Source of the DNA: Colwellia marinimaniae | GTDB lineage: Bacteria > Pseudomonadota > Gammaproteobacteria > Enterobacterales > Alteromonadaceae | Length of the DNA stretch: 64,000 nt | Reading direction: 5' to 3' | Assembly: GCF_002207865.1 (NCBI RefSeq) | Contig: NZ_BDQM01000019.1 | Coordinates: 1 to 64,000 of the forward strand | In this document: piece by piece, positions 50,101-58,215 of the stretch | How the letters are laid out: each line of letters opens with the position of its first letter | How positions within the stretch are numbered: the first letter of the stretch is position 1 | The notes under the pieces: generated by a model | Seen by the model: the letters and a program-made list of their open reading frames with translations, nothing else | What the model was told of the DNA's origin: nothing | Databases searched by the model: none | Made by a program: the position numbers and the translations under genes

Positions 50101-51104
50101 AGCTTTACGTTTAATTCATCAACACTACCTTGCAATCTTATGTCTAGGGTTGAATCAGACGCTTCCGGCCAAAGTGGTACTTTATCTAATTGTGCAACCA
50201 ACTGAGCATTAATTTTATAAGGCGGTATCAGTTGCGTGTTTAGCGCTAAATGTTTTATGGCATAGTCTGCTGTTGAGGTCTTAAACTCCGTTATATTGAC
50301 ATCACTTTTAGCCCAAGTGCCAGTGAGGTGGTTTTGTTGATAAGGCCATTGGATATCATTATTAAGGGTACTATTTAGTGTGATGTTTTTCTGTGTTTGA
50401 TCATCGACTATGCGTAACTTATCAACGAATAATTGTTGAATATTTAACGATATGGGTAAATAGACTTTTGGTAGTGTACTAAAAGCAGCATATATTGAAT
50501 TTGTGCTATTACTGTTTTCAGCGTTATTTTGTTTAGAACTATTGTTTTCATTGTTGCTATTTTTGTCGAACGTTATGGTTAATTTGTCGGCATTTGGCTG
50601 CAAGATAGTAAATTGACTTGCCTTAATATCTACTTGCGCGGTGAACTGCTCAATATCTATTACCGTTTGGTTAATGACTAAATGGCTGTTATTAATTGTT
50701 ATTGCTTGCGCTTCAATGGCAAAGGGCATAACAAACAAACGCTCATCATTTACCGTATTACTCGCACGCTTAGCCGCCGTTTTATTTTTTGTATAGGTTA
50801 GCGAAAAGCTAGCTAGCTTAAGTGATTTAATACATAACTTTTTTTGCCAACTACATGAAAAATCAATTTCAGCAACTAAATCCTTAATCTTAATGTCTAA
50901 AGTCGCTAAGTTAAGATGAAAAGAGTTGAGTTCAATGTCTCTGATTAAGGAGCCAGCTTTGTAGTCTGCATGAATGCCATCAATGTTGTTCAGTAAGCTA
51001 ATCGTTAAGCGGCTGCCTATAGGTGTGGTCAGTAAAATAGTGACTAAACAAAGTAATAGCGTTAACCATTTTGCTATTTTATAGGTTATTCTGCGCCAGA
51101 TCAC
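47172..51104 (-). CDS. tamB: Translocation and assembly module protein TamB
   Basis: Inner-membrane-anchored periplasmic protein that bridges to TamA and takes part in outer-membrane protein assembly and phospholipid transport. 1310 residues. One N-terminal membrane segment (WLTLLLCLVTILLTTPIG), a very long beta-rich central part and a C-terminal DUF490 region (about 950-1310) ending in LWLEIVSGIEQSSDLYYSFDID. The start overlaps the tamA stop by four bases. Confidence 0.93.
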   Translation of the reverse strand: MIWRRITYKIAKWLTLLLCLVTILLTTPIGSRLTISLLNNIDGIHADYKAGSLIRDIELNSFHLNLATLDIKIKDLVAEIDFSCSWQKKLCIKSLKLASFSLTYTKNKTAAKRASNTVNDERLFVMPFAIEAQAITINNSHLVINQTVIDIEQFTAQVDIKASQFTILQPNADKLTITFDKNSNNENNSSKQNNAENSNSTNSIYAAFSTLPKVYLPISLNIQQLFVDKLRIVDDQTQKNITLNSTLNNDIQWPYQQNHLTGTWAKSDVNITEFKTSTADYAIKHLALNTQLIPPYKINAQLVAQLDKVPLWPEASDSTLDIRLQGSVDELNVKLTSQGSVVLNSQGTINLTHQLLPFELQLSADKLPLPWSLAQYGQPSSLYLDLVGDLSQQTVKLSSQLNSYGYKNAQLKLSAHHQQGLISLDKLAFNEPDSNSQLNLHGHIDFQSKEITWQLFADSAGFTLPEINLKALIFPENTEFNINTSANASADKSTEAKTSFIEDILPDVINGRVLGKIASTGVWSESQWSLAITDTDVSGRINDSELVIQGDIALNQSGYFSSGDLSQGKLLIAIDNDQLTLQTSRDNNWHVNGQLRISDINRWYPLASGAITSNFTIKGNKHQPIIALNSKLKQLHWQQFYSPSVEITAVYQPFNNHKIQLTIQNERLHITVNNDSLSLQDIALNFSGDFNQQQLQLDWYGDLAGKLKLSGQWHNALNDWQGIVEYSTLTYKDITWRNDNAFSLAFNLDKQQLLIEKHCWQGTAVKVCLPDNTIVGASGDITLGLNIDLSLMDELILPEGVQLKGNVAGEITAQWSPTQAISAQANFALSPGNIKVNDEYHKQQIGQWHQGGFSFKVNKKQCTSKFQLQDIQEQVLININSTVNFIDDFPIDGQIEVNQFNLQPFQALISKVVHLQGLVTAMLSVSGTIKAPVVNGSLALESGELLLSQNPNKLTDINAELHINNNQATLLGEFSIKGDQAMLKGQLGWQDGFTMELDLTAKQIPLVFPPQLLMTISPALNFSVQDKVLTISGNVTVLDGSYNIEKLPQGSITLSDDVIIVDQYGREVVKKSSGFDIKTNVSIHITKAFKVSGQGLKSNLFGQLHVSQQLNQPLQIFGNIQSAKGTYQAYGQRLTIEKGELSFNGPINNPYFNLRASRHIKAEDIEVGLKITGLADTLAIELFSTPTMEAPEILSYLARGRGLDSGGSNGTAAASMLIGFGVTNSVGLFDRLEQLPFISNIAIDTEGEGDTTQAIISGYIGNRIYVKYGIGVFEPINELTVRLYLLNRLWLEIVSGIEQSSDLYYSFDID

Positions 51105-52912
51105 AGTTCGGCGCCTAAGTTGATATGAATGCGCCAGTTGCTATCATCACCATCAATGCCATAGGCGAAATCAAATTTTACCGCGCCCACAGGGGAGATA
51201 TAGTGTAAACCTGTGCCAAAAGAATACACGGGTTTAAATTCACCTTTATTGGCGGCGCTGCCACCATCAGAAAATAGGGCAATACGCCATTTATCGTTCA
51301 GGTAATATTGATATTCTATGCTTGCTACTAAGAGGCGAGTACCGCCGACCACGATAGGCTCGCCTTGCTCAGGATCAGATGATGAGGGAATCGTTGCACC
51401 AATAGATTGATAGGCAAAGCCCCTAATGCTTTGATCACCACCGGCATAAAAACGTAATGATGGCGCTAATTCTGCGTCTCTATCCACATAAATGGCGCCA
51501 AACTCGGCGCGGGTAACCAGACGGTGATTAGTTTTCAATGTGGTAATGTAATTCCAACGGGCATGAATGCGAAAGAAACTATTGTCCGAACCTGCTTTTA
51601 AATGCGCCCCTTCTATATTATAGGTTTGGCGAAAGCCTTCACTGGGATCTAATGGCGGGCCTGAGCGCTTTGTTTTTGACCAAGTAATGCCAGGAATAAG
51701 ATAACTTGCTGCATCTAACTCAGACCAATCAATATTCGGTACTTGCTCATCAAGTTCGTATTGCCAGACCTCTTTATGATAACGAGTATAAATTTGCCTT
51801 TGCCATTTATTATTACTGACCAGCCTGCCAATTTGAGTGGAATAAAATTTTGTTTTTTGCTCAGCATAATCCACATTTTCAATGTTCATTTGAAATTGCA
51901 GTAAATCTCGGCTTAGGTGGTTTAAAGGAATACTATAAATGAATTTACCTGTTGGATTTATTTCAGAATATTCAAATTTAGTTTCTTGAAAGTGTCCATA
52001 TTTATTAATTAAAGGCGTACGCCAAGCCGCAGAAAGACGAAAATCGGTATCGGTGGCATAACCAATGCCCAAGTCGAATTGATGACTTTTAGCGGGCGTT
52101 AGAGCAACATTAATGGGTAAAGTATATTGGTGATTAATATTATCCTCAATTTTATCTGCGGGCACTGCGATGATGCTGCCAAAGTACTGAGTAGCTTCCA
52201 GTTGATGCTGTAGTTGGTGAAAAGCGCTGGTACTATAATATTGATTTTTCTGAAAGGGGATTAAATTGGATAACAATTCAGGCTCTAGATCAAAATCATT
52301 AAAGGTAACGTCGCCAAACCGGTAACGAGGGCCACTGGTATAGCGCAAAGTAATATCAGCGTAATGATATTGATTTTTGATCACTATTTTACTTTCAGTT
52401 AATGCACCATTGAAATACCCACGCTGTAAAGCTAAAGAAAGCAAATCTGCTTTTAACTTTTCATACTTGCCATGATGAAGGTTTTCACCTGGTTTAATCC
52501 CATGATTATTAAGTAATGCTTGGAAGGCGGGGTCTTGACTCGCTTCACCATCAAGGCTAATAATCACTTTATCTATTAAGGTAGCAGCGTTTAACGTTAT
52601 GTTAAGGTTAAGCAGCCATGGCTTTGCACTCGTTTTTTCAGCAATAGTATTGTTGTCAATTACTTGGCTAATAATCTCTGCTTGATAATAGCCTAGCGCT
52701 TGTAGTGCTTCGCGGGTGTTATCTTTGGCGCTATAAATAAAAGCAGAGCGCTCTAAGACACTATTGGGTAACTTACCTAAATGAGCACGTATATTGTTAT
52801 GGACAACTTTTGGCAATTGGCCGTTGAGTGTGACCATTAAATTACTGGCGTAAACAGAGTGACTTAAGATAAGTATAAAAAAGCCGCTGGCTAATGCCCT
52901 AAAATAAAACAC
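51101..52912 (-). CDS. tamA: Translocation and assembly module protein TamA
   Basis: Outer-membrane BamA-family protein of the TAM complex. 603 residues. Signal peptide MFYFRALASGFFILILSHSV; three POTRA domains over about residues 25-260 (PGENLHHGKYEKLKADLLSL, YRFGDVTFNDFDLEPELL); beta-barrel from about 265, with the lid-loop motif RFYAGGDQSIRGFAYQ and a C-terminal strand GDDSNWRIHINLGAEL. Co-transcribed with tamB. Confidence 0.93.
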   Translation of the reverse strand: MFYFRALASGFFILILSHSVYASNLMVTLNGQLPKVVHNNIRAHLGKLPNSVLERSAFIYSAKDNTREALQALGYYQAEIISQVIDNNTIAEKTSAKPWLLNLNITLNAATLIDKVIISLDGEASQDPAFQALLNNHGIKPGENLHHGKYEKLKADLLSLALQRGYFNGALTESKIVIKNQYHYADITLRYTSGPRYRFGDVTFNDFDLEPELLSNLIPFQKNQYYSTSAFHQLQHQLEATQYFGSIIAVPADKIEDNINHQYTLPINVALTPAKSHQFDLGIGYATDTDFRLSAAWRTPLINKYGHFQETKFEYSEINPTGKFIYSIPLNHLSRDLLQFQMNIENVDYAEQKTKFYSTQIGRLVSNNKWQRQIYTRYHKEVWQYELDEQVPNIDWSELDAASYLIPGITWSKTKRSGPPLDPSEGFRQTYNIEGAHLKAGSDNSFFRIHARWNYITTLKTNHRLVTRAEFGAIYVDRDAELAPSLRFYAGGDQSIRGFAYQSIGATIPSSSDPEQGEPIVVGGTRLLVASIEYQYYLNDKWRIALFSDGGSAANKGEFKPVYSFGTGLHYISPVGAVKFDFAYGIDGDDSNWRIHINLGAEL

Positions 52913-53289
52913 TATGCGCTAAGCCAATAATCAGTGGGTATCATAATGCTAACGTCGCGACCTAGGATAAAACGATGAATTAAACGGTATTTTTAGCTAT
53001 TATCGCATAAATACAAATATAAAAGCGATTATAGATGTATAAGAAAAAGTCCTTACTATAAACTTTTATCAGTTATGTTTTATAGGGTTAGCATTAAAAG
53101 GACTAGCCGGTGATTTATCCTATCATGCAACTCATATCTATTTGTTAACCACTGTCACACCTTAAGTAAATAATATTTTATTTGAAAGTAAAATCAGCAA
53201 AGTTTTGCTTATTTTTAAAACAACTTGCTTATTTAAAAGCCGAACAAACAGTTTAGATGACTTTATTTAACATTTTTCGCATTTAACGC
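52913..53289. other. Non-coding region upstream of tamA
   Basis: AT-rich stretch between the tamA start and the second tRNA-Ser promoter. It must hold the tamA promoter. I see no RNA gene, repeat or remnant in it. Confidence 0.35.
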
Positions 53290-53318
53290 TTTACAAAGAA
53301 GGTGCCAGTATTTAGAAT
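53290..53318 (+). promoter_or_regulatory. tRNA-Ser promoter (copy 2)
   Basis: TTTACA, exactly 17 bases, TAGAAT, then a GC-rich discriminator (GCGCCC). The same architecture as copy 1 although the surrounding sequence differs. Confidence 0.75.
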
Positions 53319-53363
53319 GCGCCCACTTTCGAGGAATAGCAAAACCTTCCTTTTAAGTAACTT

Positions 53364-53454
53364 GGTGAGATGGCTGAGTGGTCGAAAGCACCGGTCTTGA
53401 AAACCGGCGAGGGTTTGTAGCCCTCCTAGAGTTCAAATCTCTATCTCACCGCCA
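53364..53454 (+). tRNA. tRNA-Ser(UGA), copy 2
   Basis: 91 bases, identical to copy 1 at 39159, including the encoded CCA; anticodon TGA at 53398-53400, class II variable arm. Followed by a terminator and one tRNA-derived 3' fragment, echoing the first locus. Confidence 0.97.
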
Positions 53455-53464
53455 CATTTAGAAA

Positions 53465-53496
53465 AACCCGTTAATCGAAAGGTTAACGGGTTTTTT
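53465..53496 (+). terminator. Terminator of tRNA-Ser copy 2
   Basis: AACCCGTTAA, loop TCGAAAGG, TTAACGGGTT and a T tract. It differs from the copy 1 terminator but equals the hairpin used inside the tandem array at 39.3-39.7 kb. Confidence 0.9.
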
Positions 53497-53511
53497 GCTT
53501 TCTGACGTTAA

Positions 53512-53606
53512 AAAAAACAAGGGTTTGTAGCGCAGCACCTACGGCATAGAGTTCAAATCTGGATTCACCGCCACATTCAAAGGGCTGCACAATGTGCAGC
53601 CCTTTC
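53512..53606 (+). repeat. tRNA-Ser-derived 3' fragment behind tRNA copy 2
   Basis: GGGTTTGTAGCGCAGCACCT at 53521 with the altered variable arm, T-arm-like GAGTTCAAATC and end GATTCACCGCCAC. It is followed by a different, GC-rich hairpin (AAAGGGCTGCAC-AAT-GTGCAGCCCTTT, 53579-53602). The preceding TGACGTTAAAAAAAACAA spacer is shared with the start of the array at 39.3 kb. Confidence 0.8.
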
Positions 53607-54017
53607 TCGTTTTAGACACTTCCGAACATAATCGCTATGTCAGCTCAATCTTTGATAAATTCGTTGTAAGGTTTAGTCTCCTTCAAAGACATTCTCAACC
53701 CAAGAAAATAAGGATCATTTATTGATGACTTAGCTGGTATCAAAGCTAATACATCTGAGTATAGTGCTGCTTCCTTGTTTGCTTTTGATGATGTTGGACC
53801 TGGAAAAAATAAAGTGATTTTTGCTCAAAATGAAATTACGCATTTATAGTTTATAAGTGATAGAAATGACAATGTCAAAAGAGGGTTTACTTACTCAATA
53901 AATCATCTATCAAAATTATCTAGTTAACTAATACTTGAATACACTCAAAACATACTGCAAGTTCAAATTACTTTTATTTAATTACTTTGTTATGACTTAA
54001 TTACTTACCTTGAAGAT
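53607..54017. other. Non-coding region with possible short coding remnant
   Basis: 411 bases. A coding-like stretch of about 39 codons (DDLAGIKANTSEYSAASLFA...) ends near 53850 and has no start; no family recognised. Nothing else seen. Confidence 0.3.
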
Positions 54018-54212
54018 TTGATACAACGTTTAGGGTTACCTAACTCATTAAAAGCAATGAACATAGCCGAGAATAAATTAGCCATGTTGGCACAAGATGC
54101 CATGATGCAAACGCGTTTATTGGTTAATAATCCTAAAGATGTGCTATATGAAGATGTCTTGGCTATTTACCAAGCCGCTTATGAAAGAAATTACCACGCG
54201 TTGGATGGATAA
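54018..54212 (+). pseudogene. C-terminal fragment of an iron-containing alcohol dehydrogenase
   Basis: About 55 residues strongly resembling the end of group III iron-dependent alcohol dehydrogenases (LGLPNSLKAMNIAENKLAML, then AQDAMMQTRLLVNNPKDVLY, IYQAAYE). An in-frame TGA lies just before it, and the preceding ~330 residues of such an enzyme are missing. The frame then reads through into the start of the thioesterase remnant, so the original stop is also lost. Confidence 0.8.
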
Positions 54213-54575
54213 TGACGTCTACGGGCATGTCAATAATGTCACCTATTATTCTTACTTTGATAGCATTGCCAATAACTACCTTATTGAACATGCCGGTTTC
54301 GATATTCAAACCAGTCCAATTATTGGTTATATCGTAAGTTCAGCCTGTAATTATTATTCGAGCATCGCTTTTCCAGACAAAATTTTTGGCGCTTTTCGAG
54401 TAAACAGAATAGGTAAATCTTCAGTTGAATATGGCGTGGCAATATTTAATGCGCTTATGGCACTATGACCCATGTATTTGTTGATAGAGTAACCGAAAAA
54501 CCAGCAAAAATTGAGGGTGTGTTAAAGGCCGCGTTTGAGCAGGCGTTAATGTCTTCGAATGACCCTTTAAAGTAA
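54181..54575 (+). pseudogene. Acyl-CoA thioesterase (4HBT family), frameshifted with internal deletion
   Basis: Begins MKEITTRWMDNDVYGHVNN, the hotdog-fold motif with the catalytic Asp region, and continues in frame to about base 54455 (SSVEYGVAIFNA). It then hits TGA. The C-terminal part is encoded in another frame (AYGTMTHVFVDRVTEKPAKI...), ending at TAA 54573-54575. Some residues between the two parts appear lost. The N-terminus overlaps the alcohol dehydrogenase remnant. Confidence 0.8.
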
Positions 54576-54790
54576 GTCCTAGTCTATGTTAACTAGACCT
54601 AGGCTTATTACTGCGGGAGAGTAATAAAATATCACACTCAAAACACCGTTAGCTTACGGTTATCTGTTTTTTATTGGTCATTGATTACGAGATAAGGAAC
54701 ACTGTTACCACAAAATAGACATTATTTAATTTGGTTAAAATAGTGATTAGGATTATATTTTGTATCAATAAAGAAACTTAAAATCAGGTC

Positions 54791-54824
54791 AAAAAAAAGC
54801 GTTCACCTGAATTCAAGTAAACGC
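54791..54824 (-). terminator. Minus-strand intrinsic terminator
   Basis: Near-perfect palindrome GCGTTcACcTGAATTCAaGTaAACGC, followed on the minus strand by eight T. It probably ends transcription coming from the cytidylyltransferase gene at 55039. Confidence 0.7.
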
Positions 54825-54952
54825 ATTATAAGAACACCTATCGGTATTAAAGTTCCCTGTTCCACACATAATAATTTAATATAGACCGTTTCTACCACAC
54901 TGCCGACATTAGGCTTAAACTGTAAAAACAGGGTTTGGATTAGATTTTGTAC

Positions 54953-55006
54953 CAACGCCCTGCATCCGGGGACGGGCGAAGCGGAAGTCCCTCAGATGCT
55001 TTTGTT
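54953..55006. other. Isolated GC-rich hairpin
   Basis: GCATC-CG-GGGAC, 13-base loop, GTCCC-TCA-GATGC, bracketed by AAC on the left and GTT on the right, in AT-rich surroundings. There is no U tract. Function unknown. It lies in the 463-base gap 54576-55038, which otherwise shows a small TTATTACT/AGTAATAA hairpin near 54611 and the minus-strand terminator. Confidence 0.4.
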
Positions 55007-55038
55007 ATTTATATAAGACATTACACAAGTTTATTTTA

Positions 55039-55476
55039 TCATTTGTTATATGTATTTGCATCAATTTGATATTGAGCGATAATTTGTGCTTTGATTTTAG
55101 TCGATGAATTATGCGGATGATAGTTAACCTGAACAATTTTCTTACCATTATCTTTTAAATATTCTTCTACACCCTGATTATGAGGTTTTCTCCCCCAGTC
55201 TTCGCCAATCACAAAAATATCAGCCTTAACTTCCTTACAAACAGCGATATAATCAAGTTCATGGTAGGGAAGTGCGATATCCACACAGTCTAGAGCAAGA
55301 AGCATTTTTATACGTTGCTCAAGAGGAATAACCGGAGCATTAGGCTTATACAATTTAACAACTTCGTCAGAGGCAACACCAACGGCAACTGTATCACCTA
55401 AGCTAGCGCAGTATTCCAACAAGGCAAGGTGACCAACATGCAATAAATCAAATGTACCGACTGTATAAACAACCAT
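55039..55476 (-). CDS. Cytidylyltransferase-family nucleotidyltransferase (TagD-like)
   Basis: 145 residues, a complete small nucleotidyltransferase: VGTFDLLHVGHLALLEYC contains the HxGH active-site motif, FVIGEDWGRK and NSSTKIKAQI match the later conserved motifs. Resembles glycerol-3-phosphate cytidylyltransferase and the HldE-type adenylyltransferase domain; the substrate cannot be decided. It is divergent from a broken CDP-alcohol phosphatidyltransferase, which suggests that it once fed a CDP-polyol phospholipid-type pathway. Confidence 0.88.
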   Translation of the reverse strand: MVVYTVGTFDLLHVGHLALLEYCASLGDTVAVGVASDEVVKLYKPNAPVIPLEQRIKMLLALDCVDIALPYHELDYIAVCKEVKADIFVIGEDWGRKPHNQGVEEYLKDNGKKIVQVNYHPHNSSTKIKAQIIAQYQIDANTYNK

Positions 55477-55564
55477 TCTCTTATAATCCTATGATAGTAA
55501 TAATTTCGCAGCCAAGATAGCACACTTCAAATGAAGTAGAACTGAATAATTACAAGGAACCAGA

Positions 55565-55843
55565 ATGACAACAGAAACTCAGCAACCAACCATACCCTCT
55601 TATGTAAAGGATATTCCCAACTTTTGCTCTCTTGCTGGTCTGGCTTGTACAGTACTTGCAATTTATTTTTGTATCATAGGTGTTTATGCAGCCGCTATCA
55701 TTTGCATGATTTGGGCTGTTACTTTTGATTGGGCTGATGGACTGGTTGCACGAATAATGAAGGGGTGAACAGGAACCGATAGTGCCTTTGGCGGGCAGCT
55801 TGATGTATTAATAGATATTGTAAGTTATGGCGTTACGCCTAAT
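55565..55843 (+). pseudogene. CDP-alcohol phosphatidyltransferase, truncated and interrupted by a stop
   Basis: Starts at ATG 55565 with AAGGAA upstream. The protein reads IPNFCSLAGLACTVLAIYF...TFDWADGLVARIMKG, then TGA (55766-55768), then TGTDSAFGGQLDVLIDIVSYG in the same frame. Together these rebuild the family motif DG-x2-AR-x8-G-x3-D-x3-D, so the TGA probably replaced CGA (Arg). After about base 55843 the sequence switches to an acyl-CoA ligase, so the membrane-spanning C-terminal half is missing. Confidence 0.85.
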
Positions 55844-56707
55844 AGAAAAAGAAAGATCACCTATTTTAATGGTGTACCCACTATGTCGATGGAGTTAATG
55901 AATCATCCTAATAAATCAAAATACGATTTAAGTTCGTTAACCGATATATGTGCTGGCGGCGCAGCTAGGCCCCCTGAACATGTTCGTAAAATTTATGACG
56001 CATTTAAATCAGGTAACCCGAGTTGTGGTTATGGTTTAACCGAAACTAATGCCTTAGGTGCAGTTAATGGACCTGTTGACTATGTGAAAAAACCCAATAG
56101 TGCCGGTTTGCCTACACCACCTATCGTTGAAGTAAAAATACTGGATGAAGACGACAAAGCGCTGGCAGCGGGTGAATCAGGTGAAATTGTTATTAAAACC
56201 ATGGCCAATATATTGGGCTACTGGCGCAACCAACAAGCGACAGAAGCAGCTTTAATTGAGGGCTACTTTAGAACGGGTGATATAGGATTTTTAGATGAAG
56301 AGGGTTTTATTTATATCGTCGACCGCGCTAACGATATCATCATTCGAGGTGGTGAAAATATTTCATGTTTAGAAGTAGAAACATCACTTTATAAACATAG
56401 CTTAGTTGGTGAAGCATCGGTTTTTGCTTTACCTGATGAACGTTTAGGGGAGGTGGTTGGCGCGGTTGTTTATGTTGACCTTACTTCAGAAGAGAATGCT
56501 GCAGCAGAAATTAGCGGAGCGATACTACAAGAATTTGTTGCTGAGCATTTAGCCAAATTTAAAGTGCCTAGTAAAGTCTGAATTATCAATGAACACTTAC
56601 CGCGTTTAGGCTCAGGAAAAATTGATAAACGCACTATCAAAGAAACTTCATTGTTATCACCCATGCTGCCATCTTCATTGACAAGAAATTTAGGCACAAA
56701 TAAATAG
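55844..56707 (+). pseudogene. Acyl-CoA ligase (AMP-binding) C-terminal fragment with internal stop
   Basis: Joined in frame to the phosphatidyltransferase remnant. Contains TYFNGVPTMSMELM, CGYGLTETNALG (adenylate-forming motif), YFRTGDIGFLDEEGFIYIVD and RANDIIIRGGENIS. A TGA at 56579-56581 sits between KVPSKV and IINEHLPRLGSGKIDKRTIK, where family members have Trp (TGG to TGA). The catalytic Lys motif GSGKIDK is beyond the stop. The N-terminal half, about 250-300 residues, is absent. Confidence 0.87.
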
Positions 56708-57388
56708 AGATATACCTTTAATACCTTTAGGTGCGCCTTTAATACGAGCCAGTACTAAGTGAATGATATTTTCATTTAGGTCGTGATCGCCACCAGAGAT
56801 GAATATTTTATTGCCAGTAAGGCGATAATTACCTTGATCATCTTTGGTTGCTGTCGTGGTCAAATCTGCAAGACCAGAGCCTGCACCCGGCTCAGTCATC
56901 GCCATGGTACCAGCGTAACGACCTTCACGCATGGGCTTAACCCATTGTTCAATTTGTTCTTTAGTGCCATGAGCTTCAATTAAGTTACAGTTGGCGTGTG
57001 TTAATGATAAGTAACCCAGGCTTGTACTAGCAACAGCAGAAAGGTAAGCAAAAGCGCCACTGGCAGCAACCATAGGTAGTTGCATACCACCATCTTCATA
57101 AAGTGAGGTTGGGGCGCTTAGACCTGCTGCTAATACGGCATCTAAACCTACTTTAATCTCAGGTATTAAATGAATTTTTTTACCATCAAAAGTTGGCTCA
57201 TTGGCATCAACTTTCTGACGAATAGGCATAAAGTACTTTTCAGCTATAGATTGTGCGGTGTCGATTGCACCATTAAAGGTGGTTCTATCATGATCTTGGT
57301 ATTTTTCACGATTGGTTAACGATTCCACGTCAAACATCTCGTAAAGAAAAAACTCAATATCGCGGCGGTTAAGAATAGGGGCTGACAT
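56690..57388 (-). pseudogene. Acyl-CoA dehydrogenase N-terminal fragment
   Basis: About 232 residues from MSAPILNRRDIEFFLYEM (base 57388; an ATG four codons earlier is also possible). It contains THANCNLIEAHGTKEQ and MAMTEPGAGSGLADLTT, the FAD and substrate-binding region of the ~590-residue acyl-CoA dehydrogenases. The frame ends abruptly at GISLFICA, where it meets the tail of the ligase remnant on the other strand. More than half the protein is missing, including the catalytic base region. Confidence 0.87.
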
Positions 57389-57607
57389 AATAGTGTCCAA
57401 TCAAAAAATCATAATTGGACTTTATAATAGTGGCGGGTAAAAGGTGTCACCTAGGTGACACCGCAAGTGATTTTAAAATATCCCATTCGTACTACACTGC
57501 ACTTGAACGAGTTTATGGCAGCATAAAGGGGGTCTTAGGTGAATAACTTGCGGTTTAATTATGTTTAAATCAAACTGAAGCAGTTGTATTAGTCAAAGGC
57601 TTAGGTT

Positions 57608-57766
57608 ATAAATTTACATGCCTATGTAGTATACTCTGGAACTCTTTGTAAACGTCATCTTCGAAGTCTCTGATCGAAGATCCATTGCTCTTTATGCACT
57701 GGATCCCCGATTAAAATACCACGGGGATGACGATCCTGAGCCAAGTGCATAGGCATGTAAATTTAT
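57608..57766. repeat. Interspersed repeat, family B copy 1 (palindromic, with terminal inverted repeats)
   Basis: 159 bases with ends ATAAATTTACATGCCTATG and CATAGGCATGTAAATTTAT, perfectly inverted. The core carries CGTCATCTTCGAAGTC..TGATCGAAGATC and GGATCCCCGATTAAAA..CCACGGGGATGACG. The second copy is at 59.4 kb. No coding capacity; MITE-like. Confidence 0.85.
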
Positions 57767-57994
57767 AGTTTCAAACTCACAACGGGGGCGAGATATAAAA
57801 TTATGATATTTGCTCTCCAATGAGTATTTGACATAAAAAGGGTGCACCTATTTTTGCGTTTTTTATATGATAAAATCACTTAAAAGGCATTAAATAATTC
57901 CCGAATATGATTAACCTTTATTGTGATTATATTGGCTTGTATAATAGTTGTTTATTCGGGATTAAAGAGCTAACTGATTGATTATTAAATCTTA

Positions 57995-58105
57995 GGTGTA
58001 GGTCTTTAAAACCAGCGAGGGTTTGTAGCGCAGCAGCTACGACATAGAGTTCAAACATCAATCTCACCGCCACATTCTAAGAAACCGCAACTTTAACGAG
58101 TTGCG
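57995..58105 (+). repeat. Dispersed tRNA-Ser-derived fragment with terminator
   Basis: Degenerate anticodon arm (GTAGGTCTTTAAAACCAGCG, loop CTTTAAA), GAGGGTTTGTAGCGCAGCAG with the altered variable arm, GAGTTCAAA and the end AATCTCACCGCCAC. It is followed by the AACCGCAACT/AGTTGCGGTT terminator otherwise seen after tRNA-Ser copy 1. The upstream stretch 57925-57994 resembles that before the 46.2 kb copy. Confidence 0.8.
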
Positions 58106-58215
58106 GTTTTTTTTCGTTTTGAATTTGATACTTTCAATGGTAACGGGAAATAGAAGTATTGTTATATAATATTCGCCATATGCACTCATCATTGATTATT
58201 GAACGCGGAATTCAC

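Noticed and set aside
55766..56581. UGA codons read as selenocysteine
   Set aside because: The two TGA codons replace Arg and Trp in families that do not use selenocysteine, no SECIS-like hairpin was evident, and both genes are also truncated.
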